Assembly (NCBI RefSeq): GCF_003014755.1
Contig: NZ_PYAW01000001.1
Coordinates: forward strand, 1,364,001 to 1,428,000
Direction of reading: 5' to 3'
Length of the DNA stretch: 64,000 nucleotides
Source: Chitinophaga niastensis
Lineage (GTDB): Bacteria > Bacteroidota > Bacteroidia > Chitinophagales > Chitinophagaceae
This document shows, piece after piece, positions 48,855 to 57,339 of the stretch (positions are counted from its first letter, which is position 1; each line of letters opens with the position of its first letter). The notes below the pieces were generated by a model. The model searched no databases, was not told the DNA's origin, and saw only the letters and a program-made list of their open reading frames with translations. Both the position numbers and the translations under genes were made by a program.

Positions 48855-49589
48855 TTATTTAATCTGTGTAATACTATTCAATCCTTTTCCGGAAATATTC
48901 AATTCGCGTAAGCTGTCTACTTTAATATCCGAAAAACGATATGGTACATCACCGAATGTCAGTGAACTTCCTTTGCCTAATTTAATTCTCACCGTATCTA
49001 TTATATTCTGGTCTTCCAGCGACAATGTACTGGCAGCTTCACCTGTAAAGGAAAGAGCAGTCACTTTATTTCCGCTAAAGTAAGTAGCTGTTTTGGGGCC
49101 GGCATACACATTCAGTTGCGGCACTTTCAAACCATTTACATTCAGGTCACAATAATTACTGCTGATTGCTTCCAATGCAGGGCAGGTAATATTGATATCA
49201 CCGGGTTTGTTAATGAATATGTGCAGCGTGTCGCCTGATTGAGTAAAGGTGATATTACTATGATGTTCCAGTGAATAACTATCGCCGCTGTTTACAGATA
49301 CCGGGTTGATATATTGTACCTCTTCCCTGGTTTCAGATTTATCATCCGGACCTATCTCTATTTTTACCTGAGCCTTATTGATGGTTGCAAAAGTTGGGTT
49401 CCTGGTGAGCACCAATACTTTAAACGGCCGGATTGTTTCCTTTTTAAAGTCAGGTCCCTGTGATGATTGACGGTTCTCTACGTTCGTGATCCCTTTACTA
49501 TAATCAGCCCTTAGAATAATAGCAGAAAACAGCATCAATAACACGAGTGTTCCGGAAAAACCGATTAATAATTTATTACTCGTTTTCAT
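48855..49589 (-). CDS. membrane-anchored protein of the YtrA-type ABC operon, function unknown
   Basis: A 244-residue protein. Start chosen at ATG 49589; the longer frame begins only at TTG and would overlap the GntR gene. One N-terminal membrane segment (LLIGFSGTLVLLMLFSAII, residues 6-24) is followed by an exported beta-rich domain whose repeated short strands (for example LNVNGLKVPQLNVYAG) suggest a beta-helix like DUF2807 adhesin-type domains. Start lies 1 bp after the GntR stop, so it is the fourth gene of the ABC/GntR operon. No firm family assignment. Confidence 0.65.
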   Translation of the reverse strand: MKTSNKLLIGFSGTLVLLMLFSAIILRADYSKGITNVENRQSSQGPDFKKETIRPFKVLVLTRNPTFATINKAQVKIEIGPDDKSETREEVQYINPVSVNSGDSYSLEHHSNITFTQSGDTLHIFINKPGDINITCPALEAISSNYCDLNVNGLKVPQLNVYAGPKTATYFSGNKVTALSFTGEAASTLSLEDQNIIDTVRIKLGKGSSLTFGDVPYRFSDIKVDSLRELNISGKGLNSITQIK

Positions 49590-49590
49590 G

Positions 49591-49962
49591 TTAATTGAAA
49601 TTAGATTTTTTGAATTTTTCAAAATGAGGTTTCAGTTCATCGAGGTCTACGTCCAGCAGGTACATATTGCGGAAAAGGCTGGGCAATTCGTTATGGATGA
49701 AGGCTTCTTTTTTGAATTGCTTTATTTTCTTTACCGCATCCGGACTGATAAAATAACCGATGCCTCTTTTGTTGTAGATGATTTCCTGTTGCTGCAGTAG
49801 CTCACAGGTGCGCATCACCGTATTGGGATTTACTTCCAGCGATACCGCCAGTTCTCTTACAGAAGGAATGCGCTCTTCCGGTTGCCATTTGTTAAGCAAT
49901 ACCTGTTCGCTGATGTAATCAGCAATCTGTACATATATTGCCTGTGTATCTTTGAATTCCAT
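49591..49962 (-). CDS. GntR family regulator, YtrA type
   Basis: A 123-residue short GntR regulator: winged helix-turn-helix (RIPSVRELAVSLEVNPNTV, about residues 27-45) followed by a short dimerisation tail, which is the YtrA subfamily architecture. It is encoded 11 bp after the ABC permease. It likely represses its own operon by binding the palindrome at 51645-51668. YtrA proteins in Bacillus respond to envelope stress; the signal here is unknown. Confidence 0.92.
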   Translation of the reverse strand: MEFKDTQAIYVQIADYISEQVLLNKWQPEERIPSVRELAVSLEVNPNTVMRTCELLQQQEIIYNKRGIGYFISPDAVKKIKQFKKEAFIHNELPSLFRNMYLLDVDLDELKPHFEKFKKSNFN

Positions 49963-49973
49963 CTTACAAAGTT

Positions 49974-50789
49974 TTAAATTTCTTTATCCTGTAACCGGAA
50001 ATAAGCAATGGTCCATAAGGTAGGAGCTATCAGAAATTTAGCTGCAAACAGGTAGCTTTTCTGCAACCACTCGGGAATAACGTATAGGGTGGGGTGCCAA
50101 CTGTTTGGTGCTGTCATTTCCAATTTATTTACCATCACAAATGGCATAGAACTTTTCCAGAAGTCGCCTTCATTTCCAAAGAGGAAAAGAATGAATATGG
50201 CGTTTATAATATACAACCCCAATATGAAAATAAACAGGGAGAGTACCGTTTTAATAAAGCTGTATTTATGATAGTAGGTGGCTCCCAGTAAGAACACTGC
50301 TTGCAATGCCATGTAAGCATAGTAGATATATATTTTTTCTTTGGGATCATCCAGGAAGCTATAATCGTTGACTATATGTTGCCCATATTTGGCAACTCTT
50401 GCGCTGTCAATGATTTTATAACTGGTATAAAAGCTGAGGTGATATAATAAGAAGAAACCAATGGTGCTTACCAGGAATATTGTAATAAATTTTTCAAATT
50501 TAGAAGCAGGCAGCATCAGGAAATCAACGCCTTTTTCTTTGTGTCCGAGTTCATTGAATGACCAGCTGGTAAACAGTAACCCACCGAAGAACAAACCGAT
50601 GTAGTAGAATGGGGCGAGGTTACTCAGGCGGCCGAATGCACTGCTGGTTAATATAAAAAAAATGGGAATGGCAGTCATCAGGCCAAATACTGTTAATAGT
50701 GCCATCAGGTAAAAGCGGAAGCTATCTGTAAAATGCTTCTGCAGATAAAATTGCCAGCGACGGAGCGCAAAAAAGTTATTTGGTTGCAT
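49974..50789 (-). CDS. ABC transporter membrane protein of a YtrA-type operon
   Basis: A 271-residue polytopic membrane protein with about six hydrophobic segments (for example FYLMALLTVFGLMTAIPIFF near residue 27 and AVFLLGATYYH near 165). It fits an ABC-2-like permease partner of the ATPase encoded just upstream (9 bp gap). The substrate is unknown; an export or envelope-stress function is inferred from the operon type. Confidence 0.78.
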   Translation of the reverse strand: MQPNNFFALRRWQFYLQKHFTDSFRFYLMALLTVFGLMTAIPIFFILTSSAFGRLSNLAPFYYIGLFFGGLLFTSWSFNELGHKEKGVDFLMLPASKFEKFITIFLVSTIGFFLLYHLSFYTSYKIIDSARVAKYGQHIVNDYSFLDDPKEKIYIYYAYMALQAVFLLGATYYHKYSFIKTVLSLFIFILGLYIINAIFILFLFGNEGDFWKSSMPFVMVNKLEMTAPNSWHPTLYVIPEWLQKSYLFAAKFLIAPTLWTIAYFRLQDKEI

Positions 50790-50798
50790 GAGTAAGAT

Positions 50799-51632
50799 TT
50801 AATTAAATATTTCCTGAATAGGTTTGTGATTGGTCAGTACAGCGTTGAAGAGCAGTTCCATATCTATTTTACTATGCTCGCTGCCTGCATTTTTGGTAAT
50901 GATAGTGTGTCCGCGCAGGTTGCTGTCTGCAAACAGTACACCCGTTGCTTCTTCTATCCGGCTGACTGTTTTGAAACTCAGTTTATCCGTTACCGTTTGT
51001 ACATCTTCCCGGAAAATTATTTTATGTTCATCGATGATCACGATGCTGTCGATGAGGTTATCGAGGTCACGTACCTGGTGGGTGGATATCACAATACATT
51101 TTTCCTCGCTTACCGCAGCTGCAATCACCTTACGGAACTGGCTCTTGGAGGGGATGTCCAGTCCATTGGTAGGTTCATCCATGATCAGCACTTTGGTGTT
51201 GGTGGATAATGCAAAACTGATCAACACTTTTTTCTTTTGTCCGTAAGACATTTCCGTGAGTTGCTGGTCACGTGGGATATCAAATTCTTTCAGGTAGCTG
51301 AAGAAAGCTTGTTCGTCGAAGTTGGGATAAAAAGGTGCATAGGTATTTACATAACGCCTTACACTTATTTTAGGCAGGTAAAATTCTTCCGGTACCAGGA
51401 ATATTTCCCGCAAAAAGGCAGGTTGCCGCTTTGCCGAGTGGTAACCCATTACCTCACAGGAGCCGCCATCGGGGAATAATAAGCCGGCCATTTGTTTCAG
51501 TAAAGTAGATTTACCGGCGCCGTTTTTCCCCAGTAAGCCATAGATGTGGCCTGCTTCCAGGCGTAGGTTGAGGCTTTCAAATAAGGGCCTGTTTTTTCGA
51601 TAACTAAATGTCAGGGATTGGATGTTAATCAT
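50799..51632 (-). CDS. ABC transporter ATPase of a YtrA-type operon
   Basis: A 277-residue single ABC cassette. Walker A GKNGAGKST (about 35-43), signature MSYGQKKKV (about 128), Walker B VLIMDEPTNGLD, and switch His in STHQV. First gene of the operon ATPase-permease-GntR-membrane protein. Its promoter is overlapped by a perfect palindromic operator. Confidence 0.93.
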   Translation of the reverse strand: MINIQSLTFSYRKNRPLFESLNLRLEAGHIYGLLGKNGAGKSTLLKQMAGLLFPDGGSCEVMGYHSAKRQPAFLREIFLVPEEFYLPKISVRRYVNTYAPFYPNFDEQAFFSYLKEFDIPRDQQLTEMSYGQKKKVLISFALSTNTKVLIMDEPTNGLDIPSKSQFRKVIAAAVSEEKCIVISTHQVRDLDNLIDSIVIIDEHKIIFREDVQTVTDKLSFKTVSRIEEATGVLFADSNLRGHTIITKNAGSEHSKIDMELLFNAVLTNHKPIQEIFN

Positions 51633-51644
51633 ATCGTGTGATTT

Positions 51645-51699
51645 AGTGTACTACTAAACTAGTACACTGTAAATGTAGGCGTATTTTTTATAATTCAAA
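51645..51699 (-). promoter_or_regulatory. promoter and YtrA-type operator of the ABC operon
   Basis: Operator: AGTGTACTA, 6 nt (CTAAAC), TAGTACACT at 51645-51668, two perfect 9-bp arms. On the minus strand a promoter reads TTTG (51696-51699), 18 bp, TACATTTA (51670-51677, seven of eight to TAnnTTTG). The operator therefore covers the transcription start, 13 bp from the ATPase start codon. The binding protein is most likely the GntR regulator of the same operon. Confidence 0.75.
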
Positions 51700-51717
51700 A
51701 AAATATTTTAGCGGAGG

Positions 51718-52100
51718 TTGTCTTGCTCCCGATTAGGCTGATTAGGCTGATTTTATTTTTTTAGATTTAAAAAGATTGGCGAAGATCAGAGCGGAGGTTA
51801 TCTGAACCAGGATTAAACAGATTGAATGGATTACCCTGATGGGCGTTTTGTTGTTTGAAATATATTATTAGGGTGTACAAGTTGTATAAAATAAAAAGAG
51901 AAAGTCCGGAAGTACCGGACTTTCTCTTTTTATTTTAATATCGGGTAACAGAACACTCATCAGGGTAATCCATTCAATCTGTTTAATCCTGGTTCAGATA
52001 ACCTCAGCTTTAATCTCCCCAAATCTTTTTAAATCTAAAAAAATCTAAAAAAATAAAATCAGCATAATCAGTATAATCAGCCTAATCCTGGGAAAGACAA
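51718..52100. repeat. long nested inverted repeat, copy F
   Basis: About 383 bp and three-layered. Outer arms have TTGTCTTGCTCCCGATTAG at the left and the usual GGGAAAGACAA at the right. An inner palindrome starts TCTGAACCAGGATTAAACAG and is mirrored by CTGTTTAATCCTGGTTCAGA, with 9-nt units (triplets AAC, AAT, CCC). A perfect central hairpin lies at 51891-51933. The right outer arm carries one extra 9-nt unit. It lies between the ABC operon promoter and glyA (stop). Confidence 0.9.
51891..51933. terminator. central hairpin of repeat copy F
   Basis: A perfect 19-bp stem (ATAAAAAGAGAAAGTCCGG, loop AAGTA) with T-rich ends on both strands, a good bidirectional terminator. It could terminate glyA transcripts. 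Confidence 0.65.
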
Positions 52101-52102
52101 AC

Positions 52103-53380
52103 CTACAGTTCAGGATACAGTGTAAACTGCTGCATAAACGTATTTACTTCGCCTCTTACCTTGAGGATCAGTCCTTCGTTATCAGCATCCATCAGCAGTT
52201 GATCTATCCAGTCAACGATCTGGCCCATATGGCCTTCGTTCATACCACGGGTAGTGATAGCCGGAACACCGATACGGATACCGGAAGTAACGAATGCAGA
52301 TTTATCGTCAAAAGGTACCATGTTCTTATTAACAGTGATATCTGCTTTAACGAGTGTTTGTTCTGCTTTTTTACCGGAAATATTTTTATTACGGAGATCG
52401 ATCAGCATCAGGTGATTATCTGTACCGCCGGAAATGATCTGATAGCCTTTGCCTACAAAGCTTTTGGCCATAGACTGTGCATTTTTCAGGATCTGTTTGG
52501 CGTATACATCGTATTCGTCGGAGAGGATCTCAAAGAAAGATATTGCTTTGGCAGCAATCACGTGTTCCAGCGGGCCGCCCTGGATACCAGGGAATACAGC
52601 AGTGTCAATGAGAGAGCTCATCAGGCGGGTTTCACCTTTTGGTGTTTTAAGACCAAATGGATTTTCGAAATCCTGACCCATCATGATCATACCGCCACGT
52701 GGTCCACGTAGTGTTTTATGGGTAGTAGTCGTAACAAAATGGCAATGTGCAAATGGTGAATTGAGCAATCCTTTTGCAATAAGACCTGCAGGATGTGCAA
52801 TATCAGCCAGTACAAAAGCGCCTATCTGGTCAGCAATTTCGCGGATGCGTTTGTAGTCCCAGTCGCGGCTGTATGCAGAAGCACCACAAATGATCAGTTT
52901 TGGTTTCTCGCGGTTGGCAATTTCTTCCATCTTATCATATTCTACCAGGCCGGTTTCTCTGTTAACGCCGTAGAAATGAGGTTGATAGAGCTTTCCGGAG
53001 TAGTTCACAGAAGAGCCATGGGTAAGGTGACCGCCCATGCTCAGGTCCAGGCCCAGGATTTTATCACCGGGTTGCAGGATAGCCAGCATTACTGCAGCAT
53101 TGGCCTGTGCGCCGGAGTGAGGCTGCACGTTGACATAAGCCGCACCAAATATTTGTTTAGCCCTGTCGATAGCCAGTTGTTCGCTCTGGTCCACTATTTC
53201 GCAGCCGGCATAATACCTTCTGCCAGGGTAGCCTTCGGCGTATTTATTCGTCATCACATGTCCCATCGCCTGCATTACCTGTAAGCTGGTAAAGTTTTCA
53301 GATGCGATCAATTCAATGCCATGGCGCTGACGCTCCAATTCCTGGCCTATTAAATCAAATATTTGCTGGTCTCTTTGCAT
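52103..53380 (-). CDS. glyA: serine hydroxymethyltransferase
   Basis: A 425-residue PLP enzyme interconverting serine and glycine with tetrahydrofolate, the main one-carbon source. The PLP-binding lysine is in [14 protein letters not shown]. Other landmarks are [11 protein letters not shown] (about 50-60) and the N-terminal IELIASENF. Full length and ordinary. It is divergent from the nucleotidyltransferase gene. A -7 element TATTTTTG lies 20 bp upstream. Confidence 0.98.
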   Translation of the reverse strand: MQRDQQIFDLIGQELERQRHGIELIASENFTSLQVMQAMGHVMTNKYAEGYPGRRYYAGCEIVDQSEQLAIDRAKQIFGAAYVNVQPHSGAQANAAVMLAILQPGDKILGLDLSMGGHLTHGSSVNYSGKLYQPHFYGVNRETGLVEYDKMEEIANREKPKLIICGASAYSRDWDYKRIREIADQIGAFVLADIAHPAGLIAKGLLNSPFAHCHFVTTTTHKTLRGPRGGMIMMGQDFENPFGLKTPKGETRLMSSLIDTAVFPGIQGGPLEHVIAAKAISFFEILSDEYDVYAKQILKNAQSMAKSFVGKGYQIISGGTDNHLMLIDLRNKNISGKKAEQTLVKADITVNKNMVPFDDKSAFVTSGIRIGVPAITTRGMNEGHMGQIVDWIDQLLMDADNEGLILKVRGEVNTFMQQFTLYPEL

Positions 53381-53399
53381 GATGCCTTAAAATTTGGTG

Positions 53400-53431
53400 C
53401 AAAAATAAAATAAAGCTGGATCAAATGCAAT
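53400..53431 (-). promoter_or_regulatory. glyA promoter
   Basis: On the minus strand TATTTTTG at 53400-53407 is a perfect TAnnTTTG. Candidate -33 sites are ATTG (53428-53431, 20 bp spacing) or TTTG (53422-53425, 14 bp). Confidence 0.45.
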
Positions 53432-53503
53432 TGCGAATTACAGATATATCCGAAGATCACTATCACTGCGATCTGTAATCTGCAATTCGTAATTCGCCGT
53501 TCT
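53432..53503. repeat. short inverted repeat of the AATTCG type
   Basis: GCGAATTACAGAT at the left pairs with ATCTGTAAT...AATTCGC at the right; the right arm has about 14 extra nt (CTGCAATTCGTA region). A related CGTAATTCGTAATT string occurs at 42971-42984 before secA. Confidence 0.55.
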
Positions 53504-53569
53504 TCCCCAAAATTGTGCTATTTTCGCGGCATTCGAGCAGCAATAGCTAATCCTAACTACATCGTTAAA

Positions 53570-54562
53570 ATGAAGGCAATAATACCAGTGGCAGGGGCGG
53601 GCACCAAGCTTCGTCCACATACATATACACAGCCCAAAGCATTAATACCTTTAGCCGGTAGAACCATCCTCAGTATTATTGTGGATCAACTGGTGGACGC
53701 CGGGATCACAGAATTTGTATTTGTGGTAGGTTACCTGGGGGAGAAAATCCAACATTATGTTGAAAAAAAATACCCGCAGCTCACCTGTCACTTTGTGCAG
53801 CAGAACAGCCGCGAAGGAACCGGTCATGCTATGTTACTCACGCGTGAGGTGGTAGGTAATGATGAGATATTAATTGTTTTGGGAGATACTATCTGCGAAT
53901 GTGACTTTAAAGAAGTGATCAACTCTCCTTATTCGATGCTTGGCCTGAAGAAGGTGGATGATCCACGCAACTTTGGTGTAGCCGAGCTAGATGAGCATGG
54001 TAAAATTACCCGGGTAGTGGAAAAACCACAGATACCTAAGTCAAATCTCGCACTGGTAGGACTATACAAAATCAAGGAAACAGAACAACTGTTTGATTGT
54101 CTGCAGAGTAATATAGACAACAAGGTAAAATCACATGATGAGTTTCAGCTCACCGATGCGCTGGAATGCATGATAGAACACGGTGTACAATTTAATGCAT
54201 TCAAAGTATCCAACTGGTTCGACTGCGGCCGTAAAGACACCCTGCTCGAAACAAATGCGATTCTTCTTAAAAAATATAAACTCGCCAACAACCCGGTGTT
54301 ACCGTACGAAAATACCATCATCATTCCACCGGTGAGTATTGGCGAAGGCTGTAATATTAAAAACTCCATCATCGGCCCCAATGTGGCGGTGGGCGACAAT
54401 ACCGTAATCAACTATTCTATTGTGAAAGATTCTATTATCGGTTCTTTCAGTAACCTGTATGAAGTAGTATTAAAGGCTTCCTTGATAGGCAGTGATGCCA
54501 ATATCCGCGGGCTCAGCCAGAGCCTGAATATCGGGGATAATACAGAGATTGATCTGGGGTGA
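53570..54562 (+). CDS. sugar nucleotidyltransferase with C-terminal beta-helix
   Basis: A 330-residue NDP-sugar pyrophosphorylase-like enzyme. Start at ATG 53570 (MKAIIPVAGAGTKLRPHT); an earlier in-frame GTG is unlikely because the residues before the ATG match nothing in the family. The N-terminal Rossmann-like nucleotidyltransferase domain has GAGTKLRPHTYTQPKALIPL, with metal site in LGDTICEC. The C-terminal part has hexapeptide repeats (INYSIVKDSIIG, IGEGCNIKNSIIG) forming a left-handed beta-helix. It activates a sugar 1-phosphate; which sugar and nucleotide cannot be read. Standing alone, it gives no pathway context. Confidence 0.88.
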   Translation: MKAIIPVAGAGTKLRPHTYTQPKALIPLAGRTILSIIVDQLVDAGITEFVFVVGYLGEKIQHYVEKKYPQLTCHFVQQNSREGTGHAMLLTREVVGNDEILIVLGDTICECDFKEVINSPYSMLGLKKVDDPRNFGVAELDEHGKITRVVEKPQIPKSNLALVGLYKIKETEQLFDCLQSNIDNKVKSHDEFQLTDALECMIEHGVQFNAFKVSNWFDCGRKDTLLETNAILLKKYKLANNPVLPYENTIIIPPVSIGEGCNIKNSIIGPNVAVGDNTVINYSIVKDSIIGSFSNLYEVVLKASLIGSDANIRGLSQSLNIGDNTEIDLG

Positions 54563-54565
54563 GTT

Positions 54566-54966
54566 TTGTCTTTCTCCCGATTAGGCTGATTATACTGATT
54601 ACCATGATTTTTTTCTTTTGATTTTGAAAGATTTAAGAAGATTAGCGGAGATTAAAGCGGAGTTTATCTGAACTGTGATTATTATGATTCATATGATTAT
54701 CATGATGTAAGAAGATCTTAGCGAAGATTTTAGCGAAATAGTTAAATGAAAAACGGCCTGGTTATACCGGGCCGTTTTAATGTTTTATATAATTAGTAGC
54801 TTATTCTTCGCTAAGATCTTCTTACATCATGATAATCATATGAATCATAATAATCACAGTTCAGATAAACTCCGCTTTAATCTCCGCTAATCTTCTTAAA
54901 TCTTTCAAAATCAAAAGAAAAAAATCATGGTAATCAGTATAATCAGCCTAATCCTGGGAAAGACAA
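54566..54966. repeat. long nested inverted repeat, copy G
   Basis: The largest copy, about 401 bp. Outer arms begin TTGTCTTTCTCCCGATTAG and end GGGAAAGACAA, with mirrored triplets GGC, TAC, CCA. Next comes an AGATTAGCGGAGATTAAAGC block on both sides. An inner palindrome starts TCTGAACTGTGATTATTATG with 9-nt TGATTANNN units, then AAGATCTTAGCGAAG. The central hairpin is at 54750-54778. The right flank repeats AGACAAGGGA. It lies between two plus-strand genes. Confidence 0.93.
54750..54778. terminator. central hairpin of repeat copy G
   Basis: AAAACGGCCTGGT, loop TAT, ACCGGGCCGTTTT with one G-T pair, T-rich end. Probably terminates the nucleotidyltransferase transcript. Confidence 0.65.
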
Positions 54967-55016
54967 GGGAGTAAGACAAGGGAAAGACAATCTGCTTTAT
55001 TCTTATATTCGTTGTT

Positions 55017-55961
55017 ATGAATCGTATCACTTCCTTATTCAATATTGAGTATCCTATCATCCAGGCAGGCATGATCTGGGCGAGTGGATGGCGTTTAGCC
55101 AGCGCCGTTAGCAATGCCGGCGGATTGGGGCTGATAGGTTCGGGTAGTATGTACCCTGCGGTGTTGCGTGAACATATACAAAAGTGTAAACAGGCTACTG
55201 ATAAGCCTTTTGGTGTGAATGTACCGTTGTTGTATCCTGATATTGATCAGCTGATAAATATTATTCTGGAAGAAGGCGTGCAGGTGGTATTTACTTCTGC
55301 CGGTAATCCTAAAACATGGACGCCTGTGCTGAAAGCAGCCGGGATAAAGGTAGTACATGTAGTATCCAGTGCGGCATTTGCATTGAAAAGCGAAGCTGCC
55401 GGTGCAGATGCGGTTGTAGCGGAAGGATTTGAAGCCGGCGGACATAATGGCCGCGAGGAAACCACTACCATGGTACTTATTCCGGGCGTATGTGAACAAG
55501 TGAAAATACCTGTGATTGCTGCAGGCGGTATTGCTTCCGGAAGGGCTATGGCAGCAGCTTTTGCGCTTGGTGCCGAAGGTGTGCAGGTGGGCAGCAGGTT
55601 TGTAGCTACACCAGAAGCATCTTCTCATATTAACTTTAAGCAAGTTATCGTGAACGCTAAAGAAGGCGATACCATGCTGAGTTTAAAGAAGATTACACCC
55701 GTACGTATGATCAAAAATAATTTCTATAGTGCTATCAAGGCAGCAGAAGATAGCGGCGCAGATGTAGATGCTTTAAAAGCGTTGCTGGGCCGTGCACGCG
55801 CCAAAGCCGGTATGTTTGAAGGCAATATAGAGGAAGGAGAACTGGAAATAGGTCAGGTGAGTGCGCTGATACACGATATAAAGCCCGCTGCGCAAGTGCT
55901 GGAAGAAATATGGACGGACTTCAGGAATGTTATTTACGGCTGGAGAAATTCAGATATTTAG
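55017..55961 (+). CDS. nitronate monooxygenase family FMN protein
   Basis: A 314-residue TIM-barrel flavoprotein of the nitronate monooxygenase / FabK-like enoyl reductase group. Landmarks are YPIIQAGMIWAS at the N-terminus, AEGFEAGGHNGRE with the active-site His (about residue 144), and AAGGIASGRAM plus ALGAEGVQVGSRF for FMN phosphate binding. Both activities share this fold, and sequence alone does not decide between them; fabI elsewhere in the genome would favour the monooxygenase. Confidence 0.87.
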   Translation: MNRITSLFNIEYPIIQAGMIWASGWRLASAVSNAGGLGLIGSGSMYPAVLREHIQKCKQATDKPFGVNVPLLYPDIDQLINIILEEGVQVVFTSAGNPKTWTPVLKAAGIKVVHVVSSAAFALKSEAAGADAVVAEGFEAGGHNGREETTTMVLIPGVCEQVKIPVIAAGGIASGRAMAAAFALGAEGVQVGSRFVATPEASSHINFKQVIVNAKEGDTMLSLKKITPVRMIKNNFYSAIKAAEDSGADVDALKALLGRARAKAGMFEGNIEEGELEIGQVSALIHDIKPAAQVLEEIWTDFRNVIYGWRNSDI

Positions 55962-56011
55962 TTGCCGGGAATGCAGCAACTAAATATCTGAATAATAATA
56001 TCCCCATATCA

Positions 56012-57322
56012 CTATGATTTCTTCGCAATCCACTTCACGGCTTCTTTCAGCGTAATTTTTTTACCATACATCAATATACCGGTACGGTATATTCTGCCTG
56101 CTGCCCAGGTAGTACCAATAAATCCTCCGATCAAACAAACAAAAGAGAGCCCCAGTTGCCAATAGGGTACCGTTCCCGGCACACCATAGGGCAACCTGGC
56201 CATCATTACCATGGGCGATGTAAAGGGGATAATACTGGCCCATACAGCCAACGGGCTGGTAGGGTCATGCACTGCCTTCATCATGATAATAATTCCGATA
56301 ATAATAGGCATGGTAATAGGGAGCGTGAGTTGCTGTACATCAGCCGCATCTTCATTCGCCAAACTACCCACTGCTGCATACAGGGAAGAATAAAAGAGAT
56401 AACCACCGAGGAAATAAAATATAAAACAAGGGATCAGTAAGGACCAGTGGATACTGTTCATTACTTCGCTGATTTTGCTGAATGCTTCCATCGCGTCGGC
56501 ATGATTACCTTGTGGCATAGCGCCGCCCTGTGCAGCTGCCTGCATACTTTCAGGAGAGATGAATAATGGAATAATGGTATAGATCACTGTGATGAGAATG
56601 CCCCAGATGAAGAACTGTAACAGGCCTACCGCTGCAATACCAATGATTTTGCCCATCATGAGCTGAAAGGGTTTTACACTGGATATCATCACTTCAGCAA
56701 TGCGACTTACTTTTTCTTCCATGACGCCTCTCATTACAGAGGTGCCAAACAACAACAGCACGATATAAATAATGAATCCGCTGGCATAGCCTACACCGTA
56801 AGCCACCCAGGAGCTGCCTTTCTTTTCATCTTTACCATTTTTAAATTCGGCTTCCACATCGGATTTGATCCCATCGAGTTTGGATTGATCGATGCCTTGC
56901 AGCTCCATACGTTTCTTTTCAATGATATTGTTAATATCCTTATTGATGCCGGATTCCAGTGTAACGCTGGCCTGGCCGCTGCTGTAATATTCGATGCCGG
57001 AAGGACGGTTAATATCGATGTCCGGAATATACAGGACGCCTGCGTAGCCTTGTTCTTCGTAATGTTGTTTGAGGCTGTCTATATTTTGATTTTGCAGGTA
57101 TTTGAAATAAACACCCTTTGAATCGGGGAATTTGTTTATAAATAAACTGCTTTTGTCTACTACTGCAATGCGTTTATTCTCGCTGGAACTGGTGGCCAGC
57201 AGGATGGGCACTATGATCATAGCCGCAAATGCCAGTGGCACCAGTAAGGTGGTGATCAGGAAAGATTTTTTACGAACACGGGTAAAAAATTCTCTTTTTA
57301 TAATAAGCCATATTTTTTCCAT
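56012..57322 (-). CDS. ABC-2 type permease, NatB-like
   Basis: A 436-residue membrane protein. An N-terminal membrane segment (FLITTLLVPLAFAAMIIVPI, residues 20-39) is followed by a large extracytoplasmic domain (about 45-185) and a cluster of five to six helices in the C-terminal half with the MRGVMEEKVSRIAEVMISS coupling segment. This is the ABC2_membrane_3/NatB pattern (Na+ or drug export). Paired with the ATPase gene upstream (17 bp). The substrate is inferred only from family. Confidence 0.88.
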   Translation of the reverse strand: MEKIWLIIKREFFTRVRKKSFLITTLLVPLAFAAMIIVPILLATSSSENKRIAVVDKSSLFINKFPDSKGVYFKYLQNQNIDSLKQHYEEQGYAGVLYIPDIDINRPSGIEYYSSGQASVTLESGINKDINNIIEKKRMELQGIDQSKLDGIKSDVEAEFKNGKDEKKGSSWVAYGVGYASGFIIYIVLLLFGTSVMRGVMEEKVSRIAEVMISSVKPFQLMMGKIIGIAAVGLLQFFIWGILITVIYTIIPLFISPESMQAAAQGGAMPQGNHADAMEAFSKISEVMNSIHWSLLIPCFIFYFLGGYLFYSSLYAAVGSLANEDAADVQQLTLPITMPIIIGIIIMMKAVHDPTSPLAVWASIIPFTSPMVMMARLPYGVPGTVPYWQLGLSFVCLIGGFIGTTWAAGRIYRTGILMYGKKITLKEAVKWIAKKS

Positions 57323-57339
57323 AAAGCAAGGTGGGGTGA

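Noticed and set aside
51718..52100. CRISPR array
   Set aside because: The 9-nt units are degenerate, without spacers of constant length, and form hairpin arms; no cas genes.
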